Below are positions 1 through 7,034 of a stretch of 64,000 nucleotides of DNA, one piece after another. The notes beneath the pieces were generated by a model. That model was not told the origin of the DNA. It was given only the letters and a program-made list of their open reading frames with translations, and searched no databases. Where the stretch lies: the NCBI RefSeq assembly GCF_009873495.1, contig NZ_CP046703.1:2046001-2110000 (forward strand), in the 5' to 3' direction. A program made the translations under genes and the position numbers. This stretch comes from Nostoc sp. ATCC 53789 (GTDB taxonomy: Bacteria > Cyanobacteriota > Cyanobacteriia > Cyanobacteriales > Nostocaceae). How positions within the stretch are numbered: the first letter of the stretch is position 1; every line of letters starts with the position of its first letter.

Positions 1-351
1 GCGGACACGAGCAATCATTTGTCCCCCAGGCTGGCTTTTAGGGGCATCTAATGTTTTTGCACCAGCCCCGATCGCTCTCATGTAAGCGCTGCCAACATCG
101 GGGGTAATAAATGATATCTGAATTAATGTCGGTGGTTGTGTGGGATCGTTGGCATGAAAGCCACCAGGAAATAATTTTTGTGCTTCGCTACTTGAAGAGA
201 AAGCTAGTGTAGTGCTGCCGGTTTCGATTTCCGCCCAGATAGATTGTCCTTTATCCTGGAGAGTGCGACGAACCAGACCAAAAGCTTTTTCGTAAAACTC
301 AACCGTTTTAACTACATCGTCTACCCAGATGACCGTATAACCAAATTTCAT
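1..351 (-). CDS. VOC (glyoxalase/bleomycin-resistance) family protein, 3' end missing
   Basis: Reading leftwards from an ATG at 351-349, the frame is open to the window edge, giving at least 117 residues. The protein begins MKFGYTVIWVDDVVKTVEFY and continues with an EKAFG segment, the usual first beta-alpha unit of vicinal-oxygen-chelate domains. A Glu-containing strand (WAEIETG) follows, where a metal ligand often sits, then a second beta-alpha unit (SFITPDVGSAYMRAIGAGA). This matches the PhnB/glyoxalase-like subfamily, whose substrates are mostly unknown. The C-terminal strands lie outside the window, so the substrate cannot be inferred. An ORF on the opposite strand at 244-432 is only a shadow of this gene. 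Confidence 0.8.
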   Translation of the reverse strand, partial: MKFGYTVIWVDDVVKTVEFYEKAFGLVRRTLQDKGQSIWAEIETGSTTLAFSSSSEAQKLFPGGFHANDPTQPPTLIQISFITPDVGSAYMRAIGAGAKTLDAPKSQPGGQMIARVR

Positions 352-477
352 AATTCTTTCTCCTTATCTAAAAAAATTGAGAGTTTCAAACCCACGAAGG
401 CGGGTAAAGCCTTGTATAGACGCGGTTTCTAACCGCTCTTTTAACTACGAATGACGAATGACAAATGACGAATTATT

Positions 478-1014
478 TTAGCTTTCCAAAATATTACGAT
501 CTGTTGCTAGAGTTTGCGCCCCTGTTTGCATCATTTCTATATCTGATGGCGACCAATCATGAGGCCCTTGACAGTGATGTGCTACTAGCAATCCCCATAA
601 TCCTCTAGGGATGACAATTGGTACAACCAAATTAGCGCGAACTTGCAAATTGCGGAGAAAATCTCGGTGACAAGGCTGGATTGGCTCTAATTCAACATCA
701 GCGATCGCCTTTACCCGTCCTGCTAAGTATAAAGCAGCATACTCGTTGTTAAAACAATCATCTGGGCCAGTGGAACCAAGTATTGAAAACTCTTGAGAAC
801 TCAAAGATTCAAAAGTCACTTGTCCTTCCCACTGACTGTAAAAATAATACAACACCACCCGATCAACCTGAAGCGATTCTCTGAGTTGATTGGTCGTTTG
901 CCGCACTAACTCATCGCGCTGCATAGTTTTAACAAGGCGATCAAGCAAAATTTGCAAACCCTGTTCACGGCGATCGCGGTTATGGTTAAATTCCGAGTGA
1001 GGATGAATTTGCAC
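478..1014 (-). CDS. Single-domain GAF protein with DXCF-type cyanobacteriochrome cysteines
   Basis: The 178-residue protein is essentially one GAF domain (about residues 16-172) with no output domain. It contains D85-D86-C87-F88, matching the DXCF motif, and C115-H116, matching the canonical bilin-binding Cys-His. The two cysteines are 28 residues apart, the spacing known for TePixJ-type blue/green photoreceptors. The region QVRANLVVPI followed by LWGLLVAHHC is also typical of cyanobacteriochrome GAF domains. Known family members bind phycocyanobilin or phycoviolobilin and usually sit in large sensor kinases or MCPs; a lone GAF would have to signal through a partner. It could instead be a non-bilin GAF of the same lineage. 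The 464 bp to its left encode only the VOC gene; no kinase is adjacent. Confidence 0.8.
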   Translation of the reverse strand: MQIHPHSEFNHNRDRREQGLQILLDRLVKTMQRDELVRQTTNQLRESLQVDRVVLYYFYSQWEGQVTFESLSSQEFSILGSTGPDDCFNNEYAALYLAGRVKAIADVELEPIQPCHRDFLRNLQVRANLVVPIVIPRGLWGLLVAHHCQGPHDWSPSDIEMMQTGAQTLATDRNILES

Positions 1015-1624
1015 GGTTCTAAAGTTACGACTAGGTAAATGCTGCCGGATTTATATAGTAATTTATTACACCTTATTTAAATACATTTTTGTATTTATAG
1101 CAGCAATTCGATTTTAACGAAACATAATCGTAGTTAACCTTTTTAGGAAATTTAAAATAAATTATTAAGAAACTACAATTTTTAATTCTCACCAAAAATA
1201 ATTCAAAATTATAAATTTAGTATTAAGAATTTTGGGAATTTACAAATAATATGTTTAGTCTTTCCCAAGTTTGAGGCAATAAATATACTTCAAACTTTAA
1301 TGTAACAATTTAGTTTGTATTCCTCGTTACAGATATTAGAGAATGTTTGAAAAATCATTTTCACGGTAGCAAAACGTTTTAGATCCCCCTAAATCCCCCT
1401 TAAAAAGAGGGACTTTGATTCCGGTTCCCCCCTTTTTTAAGGGGGGTTAGGGGGGATCAAAAGCCTGTAACGCAACTCTATAAGACTTGTATATACACCG
1501 TAGCTTTATAAGGGGGTTTAGAGAGGATCAATAAGTGCAAAGATACAGCAAATTACTTTTCAAACAACCGCTTATTCATACTGATAGTATTCTTTGTTTC
1601 CATACTCTGTATGATAATGAGAGA
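1015..1624. other. Gene-free stretch holding a MITE-like element
   Basis: AT-rich 610-bp spacer. I find no convincing ORF or RNA. It contains the repeat element described at 1339-1571. Confidence 0.6.
1339..1571. mobile_element. MITE-like element (233 bp) with TTA flanks and internal GATCCCCC palindrome
   Basis: Imperfect terminal inverted repeats: GAGAATGTTTGAAAA at the left, and the complement of GCGGTTGTTTGAAAAGTAA at the right. Both ends are flanked by TTA (1336-1338 and 1572-1574), consistent with a 3-bp TNA duplication. Inside, 1382-1458 is a 77-bp palindrome running from GATCCCCCTAAATCCCCC to GGGGTTAGGGGGGATC. A related element lies at 28214-28593. This copy carries an extra ~70 bp (1459-1528) that includes TATATACACCGTAG, resembling the end of the 154-bp element found at 42899 and 62969. 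No transposase is encoded. Confidence 0.6.
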
Positions 1625-4600
1625 CTAACAAGAGACTAATTCTGAGTTTCCAAACATTGGCACAAAGTTACGATATGCTGACAATGCCGCTTCTTTAACA
1701 TTTGCATTCACAATTGGAAAGGTAGTGAGGATGTAGCTAAATTCATCTTCGGTTAAGCCGTAAAGATGTGCTACCATTCCATCGAGTTCGGCGCGGAGTT
1801 TGGCGCGTTCTGCTTCGTCGGTAACGCCTTGTTGATGGGAACCTAAACCGACTTCTTGCGCGAGTTCGTCAAATTCTGGTGTGGTGCAGATGAGTTTAGC
1901 GGCACGTTGTACAATATCGTTGAAGTTGCGATCGTTTTTTGTTAAACGTGGGACGGGTAGCTGGTAGACATAGAACATATTGAGGTTTGTAGTAACCTTC
2001 TGCCGTAAACAGTAATCAATCACCAAACTATTGAATACGGCTGTACTAAATAACATCTCTGAGTTATTCATATTGATTTGATTATTTTCTGAATACCTCA
2101 GCGATATTAAAAGTGAATTTCCACAAAATACTGATTTTGGTATAATGCTTGAAATCAGCGATCTTTCATTAGTGCTTGATGCTACTGAGCGGAAACCAAG
2201 TCGATAACCTTGATAATCTAAAGTCTGGTCTTTATCAGTTTCATTGCGTCCTAATAAAGCTTTCCTCGCTTCTTGTTCATTCACCCAATATTTTGGTTCA
2301 GCAAATAAGTGAGTGAACTGATGAATCATCTTGCCTTCGTAAAGTGCTAATCTTCCTTTACTAAGCTGTTGCTTGAATAAATGACTATCATTCGTCATAT
2401 CAAACTCACGAGTTAAGCGCAAATTCCATTTATCTTCAATCTTTTCACCCAGCAAAGGGAACTTAGCTATTTTTTCAGCCATGTGGATATCTATCTCGTT
2501 CTTAAACTCCATAACCGATAGAGAGTCAGGAGACAAACTGCGAATAAGTGGTACTGAAATTTTAACTCGTTCATCTTTATTTTTGAGAAAAGTCTCTAGC
2601 TGATTGACTCTAATAGCTTCATGCGGATTGATACGGAAAGCTGCTGTAAATGAATCAGTAATACCACCCTTTTCAAAAGTCAGCATTGAAAACTTAAACG
2701 CATGATGTACTGTATCAAAAACAAACTTTTCATTAGATAATCCAAATAACGTATCAATATTAGTTTGAGAGAATAGCATCTCCCGTAGCTGCTTTGTACC
2801 TAAATCAGTATAAATACCTGAAGGTACAATAATGCCGCAAAGTCCGAAATTACATAGAAGATTAAAGCACTGTTCCAGAAATAGTTTATAAAGATTAATA
2901 TCCGTACCAGCTTTTTTACCATTGACAACGGAAATTTGATTTTTATACTGTTCTGCTGAACGATAATAAGCACTGACATAAGGATATTGACTTTGATATT
3001 TTAACCAAGTGTTAGCAACTTCAGTATCTTGTAAAAGTTTCTTCTGTTCTTTCTCAAAATCCTTAATATCCATTTTTTTCTTCGTCACCAAGTCGCTATG
3101 CTGTGCAAAGAACTCTTTCGCCTGTGGCTTAAATATTTCCCAAGGTGGATTAGTGATAATCGCATCAAAACCACCGCGTTCTAAAACCTCGTTAAAATGA
3201 TAACCCCAGTGAAACGGCTTTAAAGCTGCAATATCCTCAACCTTCAAAACCCGCTTCTGTGATTTTCCAGTTAACTGAACTTCCTCATACTTGATACCCA
3301 AACGCTTACTAAACTCATCCAACAGCAAAAGATTTAACTTTTCTTGCGATTTTTTGTTGAGTTGTTCAATATTTTTGCGGAGGTGTATCAATCGAGTATC
3401 TTGAGGTGTATCTGTATCGGGTAAAACTTTCGGTAAAAAAGCGTGCTTCTTGTACAACTCAACAGATTTATTTTTTTCTTCTAAAATTTTCTTATAATTA
3501 TCTGCGGCTAAAGACTGTAATAGATTTCCTTGTAGTGAATTACCCACCGCATCAAAAGCCGTGTCATCTACCTTAATCAATCCAATCAGCGAATTACCCG
3601 CCATAATATTAAAATCAATATTAGGCAAAGGCTCTAACTCTTCCACATCGTTAGCAGAAGAAACCAATGCTAAGAAAAGACGTAGTTTAGCAATTTCTGT
3701 TGCTTCCTCCATGATGTCTATACCATAGAGGTTATCAGAAACAATCCGCTTTTTGATAAAATAAGGTAGTGAGGGATGGGAATTTTCTATATCTTCAAGC
3801 TTAGTTTTGAGAATACCATCATCCATCAATTTAATTGTCCCAAACACCGCGCTGTAAACTTGGATAAGCGTCTTCATCGCCGCCACAAGAAAAGCACCAG
3901 AACCGCAAGCTGGGTCAAGAATTGATAAATTAGGAAGAATATCATCCATTAGTAGACGACAAACATTTGTATCCAGCTTGATGAGGAGTTCATTAATATC
4001 CTCAAATGGCTTATACTTATCAGACTTGTGTTGAGCGAAGTCGAAACACAAAGAATCATTTACGCGGTCTACAATTAACTTGTGAATAGTTCTATCACAG
4101 AGATATTCTGTAATTTGCGGTCTAGTATAATAAGCTCCAAAAGCTTTTTGATTAATGTATTTCTCAAAAATATATCCTAAAACATCAGGATTTATCTCAT
4201 CATCTTTCCCTTCCGGCGTATCATCCAGATTCCAAGAATAACGCCCAAATAAATCTAGAACTTGTTCAAACGCCTCATCAACTATAGAAATCTGATATTT
4301 CTCTTCAATATGATGCTTGAGAAATAGTCCACCATTCAGGTATTTAACCTTACCTACCAATTCTTGTACAGATAAATCGCGTTCAATCTCAGGTTTAGCA
4401 AAACTTTCAAAAAACAAAGCCTTGAGAAATTCACCATAAAAATGATTTTCAGCTTTTTGTTTACTTTGTTCAAGCTTATTTTGCAGATAATTTAAATCTT
4501 TATTATCAATAAAACCCTTACGCTGGAGAAAATAAACAAACATCAGGCGATTGAGAATTACCGATGTATACCAACGTCTATCTATCTCATTATCAATTCC

Positions 4601-5155
4601 TTTCACAAACAGCAAAAACTTCTGGTGTTGTTCTTGAAATTCCTTGTAAAACTTCTTAGTTACAGGTTCAACATCAAACCCACGTTGTAATTTATAAGCA
4701 ATTTCAACAACCGTCGGTTCTCCATGTTCTAATTCAGTAATATCAATAACTAAAGAACCAAGCTTGCTTAAAAATAAGTCTCCTGGTTGACCTTTCACAT
4801 ATAAATGGTCACGAACGTAGCTTTTACTTCCTTCTCGTTTCACCCAATACCAAAGACTACGTGTGCGTTCTTCAGTAATAAAAATTAGGAGATTTTCAGC
4901 TATAAGTTTAGTAACTTCTTGATGAATAGCAACTCTCACCTTAGCTTCTGGTATGTTTCCATCTGCTGCGGTGACTTCAAAAATTGCAACGCCTGAGAGT
5001 TCAGCAATTTTCTGGTATTGATACGTCTTGTTATCAATCTTTAAGGTTTCAGGTTTTTGTCTTGAGGGTTTAGACCAACCTAATTCTTCTATAAATAAAT
5101 CACTAAATTTGAACTTAGAGAGTAAATCGCGTGTTCGTTGAAAATTAAGCGCCAT
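1625..5155 (-). CDS. Eco57I-like class I N6-adenine DNA methyltransferase, probable R-M or defence component
   Basis: The 1176-residue protein carries the SAM-binding motif LDPACGSGAFLVAAM at about residue 413 and the amino-methyltransferase motif ITNPPWEIF at about residue 668, both typical of Eco57I/PglX-like enzymes that methylate adenine in DNA. About 350 N-terminal residues and a long C-terminal part (target recognition, by analogy) surround the catalytic core. I see no clear PD-(D/E)XK site, so nuclease activity is not claimed. A PLD-nuclease/SNF2-helicase gene lies about 1.9 kb upstream on the same strand, with an Rpn gene between them on the other strand; such helicase-methylase pairs are typical of anti-phage systems (BREX, DISARM, R-M variants). 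The start is the ATG at 5155, abutting a perfect hairpin. Residues about 368-378 (CFDFAQHKS) appear to derive from an inserted dispersed repeat. Confidence 0.85.
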   Translation of the reverse strand: MALNFQRTRDLLSKFKFSDLFIEELGWSKPSRQKPETLKIDNKTYQYQKIAELSGVAIFEVTAADGNIPEAKVRVAIHQEVTKLIAENLLIFITEERTRSLWYWVKREGSKSYVRDHLYVKGQPGDLFLSKLGSLVIDITELEHGEPTVVEIAYKLQRGFDVEPVTKKFYKEFQEQHQKFLLFVKGIDNEIDRRWYTSVILNRLMFVYFLQRKGFIDNKDLNYLQNKLEQSKQKAENHFYGEFLKALFFESFAKPEIERDLSVQELVGKVKYLNGGLFLKHHIEEKYQISIVDEAFEQVLDLFGRYSWNLDDTPEGKDDEINPDVLGYIFEKYINQKAFGAYYTRPQITEYLCDRTIHKLIVDRVNDSLCFDFAQHKSDKYKPFEDINELLIKLDTNVCRLLMDDILPNLSILDPACGSGAFLVAAMKTLIQVYSAVFGTIKLMDDGILKTKLEDIENSHPSLPYFIKKRIVSDNLYGIDIMEEATEIAKLRLFLALVSSANDVEELEPLPNIDFNIMAGNSLIGLIKVDDTAFDAVGNSLQGNLLQSLAADNYKKILEEKNKSVELYKKHAFLPKVLPDTDTPQDTRLIHLRKNIEQLNKKSQEKLNLLLLDEFSKRLGIKYEEVQLTGKSQKRVLKVEDIAALKPFHWGYHFNEVLERGGFDAIITNPPWEIFKPQAKEFFAQHSDLVTKKKMDIKDFEKEQKKLLQDTEVANTWLKYQSQYPYVSAYYRSAEQYKNQISVVNGKKAGTDINLYKLFLEQCFNLLCNFGLCGIIVPSGIYTDLGTKQLREMLFSQTNIDTLFGLSNEKFVFDTVHHAFKFSMLTFEKGGITDSFTAAFRINPHEAIRVNQLETFLKNKDERVKISVPLIRSLSPDSLSVMEFKNEIDIHMAEKIAKFPLLGEKIEDKWNLRLTREFDMTNDSHLFKQQLSKGRLALYEGKMIHQFTHLFAEPKYWVNEQEARKALLGRNETDKDQTLDYQGYRLGFRSVASSTNERSLISSIIPKSVFCGNSLLISLRYSENNQINMNNSEMLFSTAVFNSLVIDYCLRQKVTTNLNMFYVYQLPVPRLTKNDRNFNDIVQRAAKLICTTPEFDELAQEVGLGSHQQGVTDEAERAKLRAELDGMVAHLYGLTEDEFSYILTTFPIVNANVKEAALSAYRNFVPMFGNSELVSC
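4023..4050. repeat. Dispersed-repeat-like segment read in frame inside the methylase gene
   Basis: The stretch TGTTGAGCGAAGTCGAAACA resembles a short repeat that I recall as common in Nostoc intergenic DNA. It is translated as CFDFAQH within the methylase, between the N-terminal region and SAM motif I. The frame is intact. Confidence 0.4.
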
Positions 5156-5197
5156 AATTTACCATGCTTGGAAAATAAAAACCAAGCATGGTAAATT
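5156..5197. promoter_or_regulatory. Perfect 16-bp inverted repeat abutting the methylase start codon
   Basis: The left arm AATTTACCATGCTTGG (5156-5171), a 10-nt A-rich loop and the exact complement (5182-5197) form a strong hairpin immediately before the ATG of the methylase. TACCATGCTT recurs at 5285-5294. In the mRNA the hairpin would occupy the ribosome-binding region; in DNA it could be an operator. Confidence 0.55.
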
Positions 5198-5439
5198 TGC
5201 CATTCAGAAAATAAATCTGTGGCTTTAAAAATTAAGTCTGCACTGGCGGACTTTAAGAAACCCTGTTTATAGGAGTTAAATTTTTACCATGCTTTTTATA
5301 CTTTATAAATCCTTTACATTTAATTAGGCTGAGAAATTATACGTAAAAATTATCAATTTCTCTAAACGCCGGCTTTATTTGTGCTGTTGTGATTTTTAAT
5401 TGCCAAGTATATTTGCTGATTATTTTATCAAAATGCCTA

Positions 5440-5745
5440 ATTGCTTTATAAAAAGGTCTGTTTACTTTCTCAAAACACTGAAATGCTTTCTAAAAAGAAG
5501 CTTTTACTTATTCAAACCCCAGTTTGTTTTCTCATTTCGGTGTTTTCCGCAAGCAAAATGAGCTTTTACTTATTCAAACCCCAGTTTGCTTTCTCATTTT
5601 GGTGTTTTCCGCAAGCAAAAGAAGCTTTTACTTATTCAAACCCCAGTTTGCTTTCTCATTTCGGTGTTTTCCGTAAGCAAAATGAGCTTTTACTTTCTCA
5701 AACCCCAGTTTGCTTTCTAATTTCGGTATTTTACGTAATATAAGA
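5440..5745. repeat. Tandem array with 62-bp period, about 4.5 units
   Basis: CTTTTAC recurs at 5501, 5563, 5625 and 5687, an exact 62-bp period. The unit contains CAAACCCCAGTTTGCTTTCT and GTGTTTTCCGCAAGCAAAA. Because 62 is not a multiple of three, the 100-aa open frame across it cycles through all frames and is unlikely to be coding. The rest of the 5198-5897 spacer is AT-rich and without genes. Confidence 0.8.
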
Positions 5746-5750
5746 AAGAA

Positions 5751-5815
5751 AGACGCGATAAATCGCCGTCTCTACAAAGGGTTAATTATTGTAGAGACGG
5801 CGATTCATCGCGTCT
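5751..5815. repeat. 65-bp palindromic dispersed repeat, left of the Rpn gene
   Basis: The arms are 27 bp with one mismatch (AGACGCGATAAATCGCCGTC continuing CTCTACAA, and its complement), around a short loop. A second 65-bp copy in the same orientation lies at 6953-7017. Confidence 0.75.
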
Positions 5816-5897
5816 ATTGCCATTGGGTGTAAGCGCTTTCGATTATCTTGTTGTTCACAAATGATTTAGGATTTTTAAATGGTATAACAATAAACTG

Positions 5898-6854
5898 ATG
5901 ACAGAAGAACTGGAAAGAGCAGATAATGATAGCCCGTGGAAAGAAATTTTAGAAGCTTATTTTCCCCAAGCAATGCAATTTTTCTTTCCCCAAACAGCAG
6001 AACTAATTAATTGGGAACGTCCCCACGAATTTCTCGATAAGGAATTTCAACAAATAGCCCGTGAAGCCGAACTTGGTAGAAGATATGCAGATAAATTAGT
6101 TAAAGTCTGGCAAATTCAAGGACAAGAAATTTGGCTATTAATCCATGTAGAAATCCAGTCAAAATCAGAAGACATCTTTGCAGAAAGAATGTTTTCTTAC
6201 AACCTGCGAATTTTTGACAGATTTGCAAAACCTGCCATCAGTTTGGCAATTTTGTGCGATACAGACCCAACATGGCGACCCAATCAATATAGTTATAATT
6301 ATCCCAATACCAGGCTTAACTTTGAATTTGGAACTGTCAAGCTGCTGGATTATCAAAATCGTTGGACAGAATTAGAAGCCAGCGACAACCCATTTGCAAC
6401 TGTAGTAATGGCGCATTTGAAGACGCAGCAAACAAGTAAAAAGCTAGGAGAACGTAAAGCTTGGAAATTTAGTCTGATTCGCCGATTGTATGAATTAGGA
6501 TTGCAAGAAAAAGATATTCGTAACCTTTATCGATTTATTGATTGGGTTATGATTTTACCAAAAGCCTTGGAAGCAGAATTTTGGCAAGAGTTTAAGCAAT
6601 TTGAGCAGGAGCGAACTATGAGCTACATTACCACAGGCGAGCGCATTGGTTACGAGCGAGGAAAACAAGAACAAGGACAAACCCTCGTATTACGGCAACT
6701 ACAAAAACGGGTAGGAGAGTTACCACAAGAGGTTCGGGGGCGAATTCAAACTCTTTCTTTAGAGCAATTAGAAGCACTTGGCGAGGCTTTATTGGATTTT
6801 ACAGCCATTGAGGATTTATTTAACTGGTTGGAAGCAAATCAAACAGTGCATTAA
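5898..6854 (+). CDS. Rpn-family PD-(D/E)XK nuclease / putative transposase with DUF4351 tail
   Basis: This 318-residue protein has the Rpn/YhgA-like layout. The N-terminal part (about residues 10-130) contains DKLVKVWQIQGQEIWLLIHVEIQSK, in which the LLIHVEIQ strand (about residue 78) holds the Glu-X-Gln seen in this nuclease superfamily. The C-terminal part, about 260-315, reads LRQLQKRVGELPQEVRGRI then LSLEQLEALGEALLDF, the DUF4351 signature. Rpn proteins of E. coli are DNA endonucleases that promote RecA-independent recombination; in cyanobacteria they form large paralogous families of unclear role. The gene lies alone on the plus strand between two minus-strand defence genes and is bracketed by twin palindromic repeats. 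The start follows GGTATAACAATAAACTG, with no clear Shine-Dalgarno sequence. Confidence 0.8.
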   Translation: MTEELERADNDSPWKEILEAYFPQAMQFFFPQTAELINWERPHEFLDKEFQQIAREAELGRRYADKLVKVWQIQGQEIWLLIHVEIQSKSEDIFAERMFSYNLRIFDRFAKPAISLAILCDTDPTWRPNQYSYNYPNTRLNFEFGTVKLLDYQNRWTELEASDNPFATVVMAHLKTQQTSKKLGERKAWKFSLIRRLYELGLQEKDIRNLYRFIDWVMILPKALEAEFWQEFKQFEQERTMSYITTGERIGYERGKQEQGQTLVLRQLQKRVGELPQEVRGRIQTLSLEQLEALGEALLDFTAIEDLFNWLEANQTVH

Positions 6855-6857
6855 ACG

Positions 6858-6932
6858 TAGGTTGAGTGAAGCGGAGCGCAACCCAACAAATATCAGGATG
6901 TTGGGTTACGCAAAGCCTCCACCCAACCTACA
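6858..6932. repeat. Palindromic dispersed repeat
   Basis: GTAGGTTG at the left pairs with CAACCTAC at the right, and CAACCCAACA pairs with TGTTGGGTTACG inside. It starts just past the Rpn stop codon and may act as a transcript end, although no T-run follows. Confidence 0.5.
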
Positions 6933-6952
6933 ATTTTTTTACTAAATAATAA

Positions 6953-7017
6953 AGACGCGATAAATCGCCGTCTCTACAAGGGGCTAATTATTGTAGAGAC
7001 GGCGATTTATTATGTCT
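6953..7017. repeat. 65-bp palindromic dispersed repeat, right of the Rpn gene
   Basis: Second copy of the 5751-5815 repeat: same length, same orientation, with a few changes in the right arm (ATTTATTATGTCT). It lies just beyond the stop codon of the helicase gene. Confidence 0.75.
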
Positions 7018-7034
7018 CTTACATTAATTACGAA

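Noticed and set aside
5441-5743. 100-aa open frame with repeated phrases (QTPVCFLISVF and similar)
   Set aside because: It lies on a 62-bp tandem array and reads successive units in different frames; no ribosome site.
5446-5745. Possible CRISPR array
   Set aside because: Units are contiguous 62-bp repeats without unique spacers, and no cas genes are near.
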